Shown here: positions 1 through 8,680 of the stretch, in pieces
Layout of the letters: each line of letters opens with the position of its first letter
Position numbering within the stretch: position 1 is the stretch's first letter
Assembly (NCBI GenBank): GCA_036723735.1
Contig: DAIMGT010000065.1
Location: 1 to 22,424, forward strand
Direction: 5' to 3'
Source: UBA4656 sp002405525
GTDB lineage: Bacteria; Pseudomonadota; Gammaproteobacteria; Xanthomonadales; Ahniellaceae
DNA: 22,424 nucleotides
The notes under the pieces: generated by a model
What the model saw: the letters and a program-made list of their open reading frames with translations, nothing else
What the model was told of the DNA's origin: nothing
Database searches by the model: none
Translations under genes and position numbers: made by a program

Positions 1-831
1 CCCGCCCAGCGCCACCGCCGCCTGCAGTCCGGCCACCGGCCCGCGTGCGTCGTCGATGTTGCCTTCGCCGACGTCGATTTCGGCACCCACCGCGGCGCGC
101 GCCGCGGCGCGCAGGAAGCCGGGATCGAGGCCGGCGCCGCCTGCGTCCCGCCGCGCGGCGTGCCAGTCGCGCCACGCGGCGGCGACTGCGTCGAAATCGG
201 CGGCGATCGCGAGCGCGAGCGTGACCAGGTGCGCGGCCGGCCAATCCAGCAGGCGCGCGAGCTGATTGCAGGCGCGTGCAAGTCCGGGCGGCACGCCGTC
301 GGTGAAGCCGGCGCGGCGCCCGGCCAGGTCGGTGGTGCGGTACAGCAGTGCGCCCGCCGGGCCCAGCGCCACGAACCAGAACAGAACGCCGAACCAGCGC
401 ACCAGCGCGGACTGGAACACGGCGTCCACCAGCAGCGTGCCGTCGATGCGGCCGGCAATCGCCTCGGGTGCGAGCAGGCTGGCCGCCACGCGGCGCCGCT
501 CGCCGTCCGGCGCATGGACCACCGCATCCACGTCGAGATCGAGGTCGCGCGGTCCCCAGCAGTAGAACAGGGTGGCCACCGCCAGTGCCAGGCTGGCCAG
601 GCCGAACAGCACGCCCGCCAAGGCCGTCTGCAGGCCATACAGCGCGAGTGCCGGCAGGCCCACCACCAGTGCGGCGCCGAGGCCGCCGGCGAACCAGTCC
701 TGCGCGCCGAACAGTCCGCGCAGGGCGCCCGCCCAGCCGGCCAGCCAATCGAAGCGGCGCAGGCGCGCGAGGTCGGGCAGGGTATGCGCGGCGGCGAGCG
801 CAATCACCATGGCGAGCAGCTTGACGGCCAT
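1..831 (-). CDS. ampE: AmpE family inner-membrane protein (partial, 3' end outside window)
   Basis: My own reverse-strand translation gives 277 codons from ATG at 831, with no stop before the window start, so the C-terminus is missing. The protein begins MAVKLLAMVIALAAAHTLPD and has hydrophobic segments around residues 4-17, 53-93 and 145-165. Between them are loops with RFDWLAGW (about residues 26-33) and a conserved-looking RWFGVLFWFVALGP stretch (about 149-162). These fit the AmpE/CobD-like membrane family. In enterobacteria AmpE is linked to beta-lactamase regulation beside ampD; its biochemical role is poorly defined and no ampD is in view. It is the last visible gene of the minus-strand run, 54 bases after nudC. 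The family call rests on recall of sequence pattern and topology, not a search. Confidence 0.78.
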   Translation of the reverse strand, partial: MAVKLLAMVIALAAAHTLPDLARLRRFDWLAGWAGALRGLFGAQDWFAGGLGAALVVGLPALALYGLQTALAGVLFGLASLALAVATLFYCWGPRDLDLDVDAVVHAPDGERRRVAASLLAPEAIAGRIDGTLLVDAVFQSALVRWFGVLFWFVALGPAGALLYRTTDLAGRRAGFTDGVPPGLARACNQLARLLDWPAAHLVTLALAIAADFDAVAAAWRDWHAARRDAGGAGLDPGFLRAAARAAVGAEIDVGEGNIDDARGPVAGLQAAVALGG

Positions 832-885
832 CGGGTCCCCGGGGGCGGCGAGGGTTGGATTGTAGCCAGCGTGGCGATGCCGCGC

Positions 886-1836
886 TCAGCGTCCGCCCAG
901 CGGCAGGCCGGGCGACAGGTGCGCGCCCGTCCGACGGTGGTACCAGCGGTCGATCAGATGGAAGGCGATCGACAGGTCAGGCGGCAGCGCGAGTTCGCCG
1001 CGCGCGATCAGTCTCGGCAGGTCGGCGGCAGCGAACCAGCGCGCGTCCTCCAGTTCGCTGCCGACCCGTGGCGGCTGCAGCCGCGCGCGCGCCGCGAAGC
1101 CGAGCATCAGCGACGCCGGGAACGGCCATGGCTGCGAGGCCACGTAGCGGCTCGCCGCGACCTCCACGCCGCTCTCCTCCGCGACCTCGCGAGCGACCGC
1201 CTGTTCCAGCGTCTCTCCCGGCTCGACGAAGCCGGCGAGCGTGGAGTAGCGCGCCGGCGGCCAGCTGGCCTGACGGCCGAGCAGGCAATGGTCGTCGCAG
1301 GAAACGATGACGATGATCGCGGGGTCGGTGCGCGGGAAGTAGGTAGCGCCGCAGCCTGCGTCGCTGCACTGCGCGCGATGGCCGCCGTCGGCGAGGCGAG
1401 TCGGCGCGCCGCACACCCCGCACCAGCGCTTGCGCGACTGCCAGTGGGCCAGCGCGCGGGCATACGCGGCGAGCCCCGCGTCGGCGGCGGGTAGCGTCGC
1501 CACCGCCCCGCGCAGGTCGGCGAAGCGTCCGCCTCGCCGCGCGGCGACTGCCGCAGCCGCCTCGTCGCCCAGTTGAACCGAAAAGAAGGGCCGTGCGCCG
1601 CGCAGGCCGAGGAAGCACGCGCCGTCCGGCGCGGGCGCGAGAACGCCGGCCGGCTCCAGCACCAGCCCGCCATCGGCGTCGAGCAGGACGCGCCCGTCGC
1701 TGCGCAGCACCAGCACCCGGGCCCCGGGGTCGGTCCAGCAGGCGGCGACCGCCGTCGGATCGCCGCGGCGTTCGCCGGCGCGATCGACGCCGCCGTCGCC
1801 GAACGCGAACCGCGCGCCGCGTCCAGCGCGGCTCAC
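886..1836 (-). CDS. nudC: NAD(+)/NADH diphosphatase (Nudix hydrolase NudC)
   Basis: Predicted 316 aa. NudC hydrolyses NADH/NAD+ to NMN(H) and AMP, and in E. coli also removes NAD caps from RNA. The sequence shows the full signature. A zinc ribbon has cysteines at about 139, 142, 157 and 162 (CGVC...C-x4-C). The Nudix box runs from about 202 to 224 (G-x5-E-x7-REVAEESGV). The SQPWPFP motif specific to NADH pyrophosphatases is at about 234-240. The N-terminal ~110 residues are a weakly conserved domain. The chosen start is GTG at 1836, whose GTGA overlaps the erpA stop by four bases and suggests translational coupling. The reading frame stays open further upstream, but that part overlaps erpA and has no family resemblance. 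Confidence 0.93.
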   Translation of the reverse strand: MSRAGRGARFAFGDGGVDRAGERRGDPTAVAACWTDPGARVLVLRSDGRVLLDADGGLVLEPAGVLAPAPDGACFLGLRGARPFFSVQLGDEAAAAVAARRGGRFADLRGAVATLPAADAGLAAYARALAHWQSRKRWCGVCGAPTRLADGGHRAQCSDAGCGATYFPRTDPAIIVIVSCDDHCLLGRQASWPPARYSTLAGFVEPGETLEQAVAREVAEESGVEVAASRYVASQPWPFPASLMLGFAARARLQPPRVGSELEDARWFAAADLPRLIARGELALPPDLSIAFHLIDRWYHRRTGAHLSPGLPLGGR

Positions 1837-2201
1837 ACCGAAAACGAGGACCCGCAGCCGCAGGTCGTCTTGGCGTTGGGATTGCGGATGGTGAACTGCG
1901 CGCCGGACAGTGATTCCGCGTAGTCGATCTCCGCGCCCATCAAATACTGCAGAGACAGCGGGTCGACCAGCAGCGTGGTGCCGTCGCGCTCGACCCGCAG
2001 GTCGTCCTCCGCCGCCTGCTCGTCGAACGAAAATCCGTACTGGAAGCCCGAACAGCCGCCGCCATTGATGTAGACGCGCAGCTTGAGTCCGGGGTTGCCC
2101 TCGTCGCGGACCAGCTCCGCGACCTTGGCGGCCGCGGCGGCGGTCAGCGACAGCGGTGCGGCGAGGCCTTGGTAGTCGGGGGGGGCGTGGTCGGTGCTCA
2201 T
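1833..2201 (-). CDS. erpA: Iron-sulfur cluster insertion protein ErpA
   Basis: Predicted 122 aa, an A-type Fe-S carrier (HesB/IscA family) that delivers clusters to apo-proteins. The three invariant cysteines are visible: Cys50 in NGGGCSGFQYGF, and Cys114 and Cys116 in TTCGCGSSF near the C-terminus. The PLSLQYLMGAEIDY stretch (about 81-94) is typical of ErpA rather than IscA. ATG at 2201 gives the usual length. An in-frame GTG at 2237 has a better Shine-Dalgarno (GGAGG about 7 bases upstream) and would add 12 residues, so the true start is uncertain. It lies between the bactofilin gene (71-base gap) and nudC (4-base overlap). Confidence 0.95.
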   Translation of the reverse strand: MSTDHAPPDYQGLAAPLSLTAAAAAKVAELVRDEGNPGLKLRVYINGGGCSGFQYGFSFDEQAAEDDLRVERDGTTLLVDPLSLQYLMGAEIDYAESLSGAQFTIRNPNAKTTCGCGSSFSV

Positions 2202-2272
2202 GGGCCGGGTTCCGGCGCGGATCCTGATGGCGCCCACAATACCGCCTCCGGCACCGTCCGCGGGTGAAAGCC

Positions 2273-2677
2273 TCAGGCGGAGCCGGGTGCCGAGTCCGCC
2301 ACGGGCGGCGTGTCGTGGACCAGGCGGCCATTCACTTCCGCGCCGGCGGCCATCTCCAGCAGGCGATAGTGGATGTTGCCTTCGACCCGTGCGCGAGCGG
2401 CGAGCTCGACCTTGCCGGGCGCGTGGATGTCGCCCTTGATCGTGCCATCGATTACCACGTGCGGCACGCGCACCTCGCCTTCGACGCGGCCGCGGTCGGA
2501 CACCACCAGAAGGGCTTCGGTGCCGGGCTCGGCGCTGATCGTCCCCACCACCGTGCCGTCGACGTGCAGTCCTCCCGCGAACACCAGGTCACCGCGCAGG
2601 ACGACCCTCGGGCCGACCAGCGTGTCGACTGCCACCTGCGGGCGCTGCGCGCCCTTCTTCTGGTCGAATCCGAGCAT
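2273..2677 (-). CDS. Bactofilin (polymer-forming cytoskeletal protein, CcmA/DUF583)
   Basis: Predicted 134 aa. Bactofilins self-assemble into non-nucleotide-driven filaments through a right-handed beta-helix and act in cell shape and envelope organisation. The protein has a short polar N-terminus (MLGFDQKKG), then repeated short beta-helix rungs rich in V/G/I at about residues 20-110, with phrases such as GLHVDGTVVGTI, GRVEGEVRVPHVVIDG and ARVEGNIHYRLLEM. A Pro/Ser tail follows. ATG at 2677 is preceded by a strong Shine-Dalgarno (GGAG, about 8 bases upstream). The next gene upstream is a coiled-coil membrane protein; in Pseudomonas-type genomes I recall this pair sitting next to erpA. A functional link between them is inference. 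Confidence 0.9.
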   Translation of the reverse strand: MLGFDQKKGAQRPQVAVDTLVGPRVVLRGDLVFAGGLHVDGTVVGTISAEPGTEALLVVSDRGRVEGEVRVPHVVIDGTIKGDIHAPGKVELAARARVEGNIHYRLLEMAAGAEVNGRLVHDTPPVADSAPGSA

Positions 2678-2760
2678 GTGCCATCTCCTGCCTGTTGCGT
2701 GATGAGCCGCCGCGCGAGCCCGCGCGCGCCGGACCGGGATTTCCCGTCGAAGTCTTCCGC

Positions 2761-3492
2761 TCATGGGTCGCCGAGTGCCTCGTTCCAGGCGACGGCCTGT
2801 TCGGCGCGCTCGCCGGCGCCGGAGGCGGCGGTGACCAGGATGCGATTGGGGACCAGCCCGCCCGGCAGGGCCAGCGTACCTTCAAGGCGCTGGAAGTACT
2901 TGAACGAGAAGCGGAGCGGTTCGTCGTCCTCGCGACCCGAAAGCTGGGTCCAGGGCACCGTGACCACCCTGCCGTCGCGCACTCCCTCGACCGCGATCTC
3001 GGCGTGGCCCTCGGTGAGGGCGGCCTTCTTCAGGTTTTGGGTCAGCGTCAGCGCGAAGGAGAAAGCCCGCGGATCGGCCAGCGGCGAGAGCTTGATCTCG
3101 TGCACCCCGAGCGTGCGCCGCTGTGTGCCACCCACCAGACGCTGGTAGAAGCCGAGATCGGCGCGCAGGGCGGCGATCTCCTGTTCGCGTTCGCGCAGCG
3201 TGTCCTGCAGTTCGCGGTTGGCGGTCTGGGCGACCTGTGCGTCGCGATCGGCGCTGGATGCCGTGGCTTGCGCGTCGGCCAGCTCGGTCTGCAGCCGGCT
3301 GCTGGCATCGCGCAGCGCGACCAGCTGCCCCTGGATGGACCCCATCAGCGGTGCAGCGTAGTGCGCGCCGGCCAGCGCCGCCCCGGCGATGGTTGCCAGC
3401 CACAGCGCGGCCAGCAGCAACCTGCCCCGTGCGCCCAGCGGGGCATCGATCGGGCGCACCGTGAGGCGTGGGGGTGGCGGGATCTTGACCAT
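2761..3492 (-). CDS. Coiled-coil, single-pass membrane protein (DUF6776-like)
   Basis: Predicted 243 aa, starting at ATG 3492 (MVKIPPPPRLTVRP). A short basic, proline-rich cytoplasmic N-terminus leads to one hydrophobic segment at about 25-48. A heptad-like coiled coil follows at about 52-118 (alternating Leu/Ala with Glu/Arg/Gln), then a C-terminal mixed alpha/beta domain at about 125-225 with KLSPLADPRAFSFALTLTQN and FSFKYFQRLEG. This layout matches proteins labelled DUF6776 that neighbour bactofilin and erpA in Pseudomonas-like genomes; the family name is from memory. The function is unknown. Topology and position suggest an envelope partner of the bactofilin, which is inference. There are 83 bases to the bactofilin start. 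Confidence 0.75.
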   Translation of the reverse strand: MVKIPPPPRLTVRPIDAPLGARGRLLLAALWLATIAGAALAGAHYAAPLMGSIQGQLVALRDASSRLQTELADAQATASSADRDAQVAQTANRELQDTLREREQEIAALRADLGFYQRLVGGTQRRTLGVHEIKLSPLADPRAFSFALTLTQNLKKAALTEGHAEIAVEGVRDGRVVTVPWTQLSGREDDEPLRFSFKYFQRLEGTLALPGGLVPNRILVTAASGAGERAEQAVAWNEALGDP

Positions 3493-3557
3493 GCGATCGG
3501 CGGGTGGGCGGAGGCAAGGTTGTAGCCGCGCGTGGAAGCGGCGGTCAAGGCGCGCGC

Positions 3558-4370
3558 TCAGAGGAAGCGGAACTCGAACGCCACCGCGCTGTTGCCGGGG
3601 TCTTCGACCTCGAGGCTGAGACCGGCGGTGCCGCCGGCGGGCAGCCCGTCGGCGAGCGCGCGCAGGTCGCCGACATACTCCGACGGCGCGAACCGCCGCA
3701 GTGCGATGCGCTTCTCGTTGACGTCCGACAGCGTGATCTCGACCGTCGGATAGGGCTGAGCGAAGGCAGCGCCGTTGGACAGGGTGGCGGAGATGATCAG
3801 TGCGTGCGGCACCGAGGGGTGGGGCCGCACGTCGCGCGCCAGCAGCAGGATGCGCGAACGATCGGCGACCGTGGGCAGGGTACAGCCGATGCGTTCGCAG
3901 GCGGCTTTGGCCGCCGACAGCACGCGCGGATCGGCGAGCAGCGGCTCGCGCCAGGCCCACGCCAGCTGCGCGCCCATCAGCAGCAGCAGTGCAATGCTGC
4001 CGATCGCCCAGCCGCGGCTGTCGGCATGCGTGGCGATGCCGGCGCGCGCCGCGCCGCGCGCGAACGAAGGCGTCGCCGCCTGCGCCGCCCTGGTTGGCTC
4101 GCGACGCGTTCGAGACTCGTCGAAGGCGACGAACAGCTCGCGCTGCTGCGACGGCGGTCGCGCGGCCGGCACGTTGAGCTGCACCAGAGGTGCACCGGCG
4201 GGACGTCGGCGCAGCGTGCTGAAGGGCGGCGGCGGCAGTTCGTCGGTCAGCGTCGCGAGGGTGTCGAACTCGGCCCCGCAGGAGCCGCAGCGCGCACGCC
4301 CCCGCGCCGCGGCCAAGGTGTCGGCGCGCACCTTGTAGATCGTGAGGCATTCCGGGCACTGCGCGTACAT
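3558..4370 (-). CDS. Zinc-ribbon and DUF3426 domain membrane protein
   Basis: Predicted 270 aa from ATG 4370. The N-terminus is an MJ0042-type zinc ribbon: Cys5, Cys8, Cys28 and Cys31 in CPECLTIYKV...CGSC. A Pro/Arg-rich linker (about 45-118) and a single transmembrane helix (about 121-139) follow. The C-terminal DUF3426 domain (about 145-270) is beta-rich with LLLARDVRPHPSVPHALIIS and ends EFRFL. Proteins of this type follow prmA in many gamma- and betaproteobacteria, as here. The role is unknown. There are 137 bases between its start and the prmA stop. No convincing promoter or terminator is visible in that gap. Confidence 0.88.
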   Translation of the reverse strand: MYAQCPECLTIYKVRADTLAAARGRARCGSCGAEFDTLATLTDELPPPPFSTLRRRPAGAPLVQLNVPAARPPSQQRELFVAFDESRTRREPTRAAQAATPSFARGAARAGIATHADSRGWAIGSIALLLLMGAQLAWAWREPLLADPRVLSAAKAACERIGCTLPTVADRSRILLLARDVRPHPSVPHALIISATLSNGAAFAQPYPTVEITLSDVNEKRIALRRFAPSEYVGDLRALADGLPAGGTAGLSLEVEDPGNSAVAFEFRFL

Positions 4371-4507
4371 GCCCTGATTATGCCGCAACGCGGCACGCCA
4401 GCCCGGGGCGGTGGAGAAGTGCACATCCCGTGGCCTCCATCCCGCGGCCCGGTGCGGATCGCCGCGGACCTGGCGCGAGCCCCGGCAGGGTGCCGATCCG
4501 GTGCCCC

Positions 4508-5434
4508 TCAGGCGTCGCTGGCGATTCGCACCCAGTCCTCGCGACGGGTGGTCTGCAATCCGTCGAAGTCGGCGCCGTAGGCGACCAGCACCTCGGACGC
4601 CTGGTCGGCGAGGACGCCCGAAAGCGCGATCCGGCCGCCCGGCCGAGTGGCCCGCGCCAGCACCGGCTCCAAGGCCACCAGCGTGCCGGCGAGGATGTTG
4701 GCGACGACCACGTCGAAGCCTTCGCCGGCCTCCGGCCGCGCGGCAAAGGCCGCCGGGTCGAGCACTGCGAACGCAGCATCGTCGATGCCGTTGCGCCGTG
4801 CGTTGTCGCGCGCCGCCAGCAGGGCCTGCGGGTCGCTGTCGACGCCCACCGCGCGGACGGCGCCGAGTTTCACCGCGGCGATCGCAAGGATGCCGCTGCC
4901 GCAACCGTAGTCCAGCACCGGCGCGCCGGCCAGCAGGCCGCGGGTGGCCAGCCCGTCGAGCCACTCGAGGCACAGCGCGGTGGTGGGATGGGTGCCGCTG
5001 CCGAAGGCGAGGCCGGGGTCGAGCGAAACCACCACCGGCTCGGCCGCGCCGGGGGCGCGTGCGTCGGTCGGCAGATCCATCCCGCTCGGGCAAACCCACA
5101 GCCGGTCGCCGAAGCGCATCGGCCGGTACTGGTCCATCCAGGCGCGTGTCCAGTCGGCGTCCGCCACCTCGCGGAACGCGAAACGCTCGTCGTCGAGTGT
5201 GTACACCAGGTCCTGCAGCACCGCCCGCAGGCCGCGCCGGTCGGTGCCGGCGTCGAACAGCGCGGTGACCAGCAGTTCCTTCCACAGCGGCATCTCGCCC
5301 GGTCCCGGCTCGAGGATCGGTTCGTCGGCGGCGTCTTGCAGGGTGACGGAAAGCGAGCCGACCTGGGCCAGCGCGCCCTCCAGATAGCGCCATTCACGCC
5401 GGTGGGCGCGGATCGTCAGCTCCAGCCAGCTCAC
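4508..5434 (-). CDS. prmA: Ribosomal protein L11 methyltransferase PrmA
   Basis: Predicted 308 aa. PrmA transfers methyl groups from S-adenosylmethionine to L11 of the large ribosomal subunit. The N-terminal substrate-recognition domain begins MSWLELTIRAHRREWRYLEGAL. The methyltransferase domain has GSGTHPTT at about 145-152, the SAM-binding loop LDYGCGSGILAIAA at about 174-187, an acidic ribose-binding GVDSDP at about 197-202, and NILA at about 246-249, the PrmA/HemK-like active-site position. The start is GTG at 5434 within a GTGA overlap with the preceding VOC gene. Longer in-frame extensions exist but overlap that gene and look non-homologous. It follows accB-accC, the common gammaproteobacterial order, apart from the VOC gene in between. 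Confidence 0.95.
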   Translation of the reverse strand: MSWLELTIRAHRREWRYLEGALAQVGSLSVTLQDAADEPILEPGPGEMPLWKELLVTALFDAGTDRRGLRAVLQDLVYTLDDERFAFREVADADWTRAWMDQYRPMRFGDRLWVCPSGMDLPTDARAPGAAEPVVVSLDPGLAFGSGTHPTTALCLEWLDGLATRGLLAGAPVLDYGCGSGILAIAAVKLGAVRAVGVDSDPQALLAARDNARRNGIDDAAFAVLDPAAFAARPEAGEGFDVVVANILAGTLVALEPVLARATRPGGRIALSGVLADQASEVLVAYGADFDGLQTTRREDWVRIASDA

Positions 5435-5952
5435 GGTTGCGCCCTCACCGCTGCATAGCCAAATGATTCCGCAGGGGGGCGTCCCACCAGGTTGATCAGC
5501 ACGCCATCCGGATCGCGCACCATCGCCTCGTGCTGCGCGCGGTGCGGCATCACGAACAGCAGCGGCCCGCTCACCCGCGTGCCGCCGCACAGCAGCGCGG
5601 CGGTCAGGGCCGCGTCGATGTCGGCCACATAGAACACCAGCGCGGCCTCGCCGACGCGGAATCCGCCGCTGCCGCCCGGGCGCGCAACCGGTTTCGGTTC
5701 GTCGATTCGGAACAGTCCGACCATGCCGAAGTTCGGCTGGCCGGGCGTCTTGAGGATGGCGCAGGACACGCGCGCGCCGGCATCCACGCCGAGCAGCGCG
5801 GGCGCGACGGCGGCGTCCAGCGCGCCCTCGAAGTACACCTCGGTGAAGCCGAGCGCTTCGTAGAAGGCCCGACTGCGGCCGAGGTCGGACACGCGAAGCG
5901 CGGCGCGCACCAGCGGGCTGATCGGTGGCTGCGGTGGACGGAAGGATCCCAT
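5431..5952 (-). CDS. VOC (glyoxalase/bleomycin-resistance fold) family protein
   Basis: Predicted 173 aa from ATG 5952. Two vicinal-oxygen-chelate half modules are visible. The N-terminal one has RAALRVSDLGRSRAFYEALGF (about 16-36). The C-terminal one has LVFYVADIDAALTAALLCGG (about 105-124) and ends RDPDGVLINLVGRP (about 146-159), where the Glu/Asn/Val position of the second metal half is normally found. Substrate cannot be inferred: the superfamily includes glyoxalases, dioxygenases and resistance proteins. It lies 10 bases after accC and overlaps prmA by four bases, so it is probably translated within the accBC-prmA operon. VOC membership is clear; the role is unknown. Confidence 0.88.
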   Translation of the reverse strand: MGSFRPPQPPISPLVRAALRVSDLGRSRAFYEALGFTEVYFEGALDAAVAPALLGVDAGARVSCAILKTPGQPNFGMVGLFRIDEPKPVARPGGSGGFRVGEAALVFYVADIDAALTAALLCGGTRVSGPLLFVMPHRAQHEAMVRDPDGVLINLVGRPPAESFGYAAVRAQP

Positions 5953-5962
5953 GCGGTGAGCC

Positions 5963-7330
<1,368 letters not shown>

Positions 7331-7335
7331 GGGAT

Positions 7336-7355
7336 GGGGCCCTGAGCCCTGGGAA
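7336..7355. repeat. CAGGGC-type repeat fragment in the accB-accC gap
   Basis: Almost the whole 26-base gap between accB and accC reads, on the gene strand, as two CAGGGC units (CAGGGCTCAGGGC followed by CCC). This resembles the units of the longer inverted repeats at 8520-8662 and 14654-14748. It may be a degenerate member of the same family, or simply GC-rich spacer. Confidence 0.35.
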
Positions 7356-7356
7356 G

Positions 7357-7836
7357 TCAGGAAATCACGAACAACGGTTCGTCGAACTCCACCGGCTGGC
7401 CGTTGCCGACCAGGATGGCCGCGATGGTGCCGGACTGATCGGCCTCGATCTGGTTGAACATTTTCATCGCCTCGATGATGCCGAGCACCTCGCCGGCCTT
7501 CACCTGCTGGCCGAGCTTCACGTAGGGCGGCGAGTCGGGGTTGGGCGACGCGTAGAAGGTGCCGACCATCGGAGCGCGCACCACGTGGCCGTCCGGGAGG
7601 TCCTTGCCGCCCGTGGCGCCGTTCGATGCGTCGTCGCCGCGCGGGGCGGCGGCCGGGCGCTGCTCGACGTGGACGTGCGTCACCGGCGGAGCTGCGGTCT
7701 GCAACGACATCGGCACGCCTTTGGGGATACGCGACAGGCGAACCGTCTCCTCGCCTTCGCGGATCTCCAGTTCGGCGAGATTGGACTCCTCGAGCAGGTC
7801 GATGAGCTTCTTGATCTTGCGCAGGTCCATGGTCAT
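7357..7836 (-). CDS. accB: Acetyl-CoA carboxylase biotin carboxyl carrier protein AccB
   Basis: Predicted 159 aa. AccB carries covalently bound biotin between AccC and the AccAD carboxyltransferase. It starts MTMDLRKIKKLIDLLEESN, the conserved N-terminal helix. A Pro/Ala-rich flexible linker spans about 48-80. The C-terminal biotinyl domain is at about 82-159 with EAMKM at 122-126, so the biotinylated lysine is about Lys125. The domain also has the thumb-like ASPNPDSPPYV insertion (about 96-106) typical of acetyl-CoA carboxylases. ATG 7836 has GAGG about 6 bases upstream; ATG 7830 is an alternative. It lies 42 bases after aroQ, as in Pseudomonas and Xanthomonas. Confidence 0.97.
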   Translation of the reverse strand: MTMDLRKIKKLIDLLEESNLAELEIREGEETVRLSRIPKGVPMSLQTAAPPVTHVHVEQRPAAAPRGDDASNGATGGKDLPDGHVVRAPMVGTFYASPNPDSPPYVKLGQQVKAGEVLGIIEAMKMFNQIEADQSGTIAAILVGNGQPVEFDEPLFVIS

Positions 7837-7878
7837 CGGAGCCTCGGGGATGGGGCCGCGGTGGCGCGGCGCGTGGAA

Positions 7879-8355
7879 TCAGGTGCCGGTGTCGACGGCG
7901 GGTTCTGCCGCGACGGCGGGCGGCAGGCGCGACAGCGCAGCGTCGATCGCGAAGGAGTAGCTCTGCGGCCCGAAGCCCGCGATCAGGCCAACAGCGACGC
8001 CCGACAGATAGGAGTGATGGCGGAACGGCTCCCGGGCGTGGACGTTGGACAGGTGAACCTCGACGAACGGGATCGCCGCCGCGACCAGCGCGTCGCGCAG
8101 CGCCACGCTGGTGTGGGTCAGGGCGCCCGGGTTGATCACGATGAAGGCGGTGCCGTCCTCGCGGGCGCGATGGATGCGGCCGACCAGTTCCGCCTCGCTG
8201 TTGGACTGGAAAGCATCGAGTGCGACACCGGCGGCGCCGGCGCGCGCGCGCGCCGCGTCCTCGATCTGCGCCAGCGTGGTGTGACCGTACACCGCCGGCT
8301 CGCGCACGCCGAGCAGGTTCAGGTTCGGACCGCTGAGCAGCAGGATCGACGCCAC
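7879..8355 (-). CDS. aroQ: Type II 3-dehydroquinate dehydratase AroQ
   Basis: Predicted 158 aa. It dehydrates 3-dehydroquinate to 3-dehydroshikimate in the shikimate pathway. The family hallmark LLSGPNLNLLGVREPAVYG is at about 6-24 with catalytic Tyr23. INPGALTHTS at about 75-84 includes the conserved Asn76, and EVHLSNVHARE at about 99-109 includes His102. The start is GTG at 8355 (read as M-ASILLLSGPN). No ATG fits the family N-terminus. It is the likely first gene of an aroQ-accB-accC-VOC-prmA transcript. The 325-base region upstream contains an inverted repeat at 8435-8460. Confidence 0.97.
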   Translation of the reverse strand: MASILLLSGPNLNLLGVREPAVYGHTTLAQIEDAARARAGAAGVALDAFQSNSEAELVGRIHRAREDGTAFIVINPGALTHTSVALRDALVAAAIPFVEVHLSNVHAREPFRHHSYLSGVAVGLIAGFGPQSYSFAIDAALSRLPPAVAAEPAVDTGT

Positions 8356-8434
8356 GGAACCCCCGGGTGAAGGGGGGGTAGTCTGCTCGCGGGTGCCTTT
8401 CTTGTCCAGATCGCCGAAGTTACCAGCGTCTTAA

Positions 8435-8460
8435 ACGCACGTTCGATTGCTGACGTGCGT
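8435..8460. promoter_or_regulatory. 8-bp inverted repeat upstream of aroQ (possible operator)
   Basis: ACGCACGT and ACGTGCGT form a perfect 8-base dyad separated by 10 bases, centred about 93 bases upstream of the aroQ GTG. The half-site spacing (18 bases centre to centre) is not a textbook terminator and no T-run follows. A regulator-binding site for the aroQ-accBC operon is possible. A hairpin in the leader is the alternative. Nothing in the window identifies a regulator. Confidence 0.4.
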
Positions 8461-8519
8461 CAGTTTCCGAGTGGGTCAAACGAGCTGGGTTGGCGGATCA
8501 AGGGGATACGGACCAGCTA

Positions 8520-8662
8520 CAGGGCACAGGGCACAGAATTCTCGGGGTTCCGCGGGGCGCCGGATGTTGCTGCGTTGGGTGGGCAAGGCCGGCGGCCGGT
8601 CGGAGCACTCACGTCACCATCGCCGCAACGGCCGTTTCCACGGGGCCCTGTGCCCTGGGCCC
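8520..8662. repeat. Intergenic inverted repeat of CAGGGCAC units (element A)
   Basis: The left arm, CAGGGCACAGGGCACAG at 8520-8536, is two and a half copies of a 7-base unit. The right arm at 8646-8662 reads CCCTGTGCCCTGGGCCC. A 12-base stretch (8520-8531 against 8646-8657) is perfectly complementary, enclosing a 114-base interior. It lies just past the stop of the tlpA-like gene. The unit and arrangement match element B between groES and groEL. Confidence 0.6.
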
Positions 8663-8680
8663 TTCGACCGCGCGTTGCGC

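Larger units (their letters stand above)
8356..8680. other. Non-coding region between tlpA-like gene and aroQ
   Basis: I see no plausible gene in these 325 bases. The region contains an 8+8 inverted repeat (8435-8460) and a large 12-base inverted repeat made of CAGGGCAC-type units (8520-8662). The aroQ promoter should lie in the first ~100 bases upstream of 8355, but no clear -35/-10 pair could be picked. A run of seven G residues (minus strand C) lies about 15-25 bases upstream of the aroQ start. Confidence 0.7.

Noticed and set aside
160..1494. 444-codon plus-strand frame opposite ampE and nudC
   Set aside because: It is Arg/Ala/Gly-rich shadow translation. The minus strand has the AmpE topology and complete NudC motifs.
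4371..4507. CATAAT just upstream of the DUF3426 start as a -10 box
   Set aside because: It lies only about 6 bases from the ATG and has no -35 at proper spacing. It would require a leaderless transcript.
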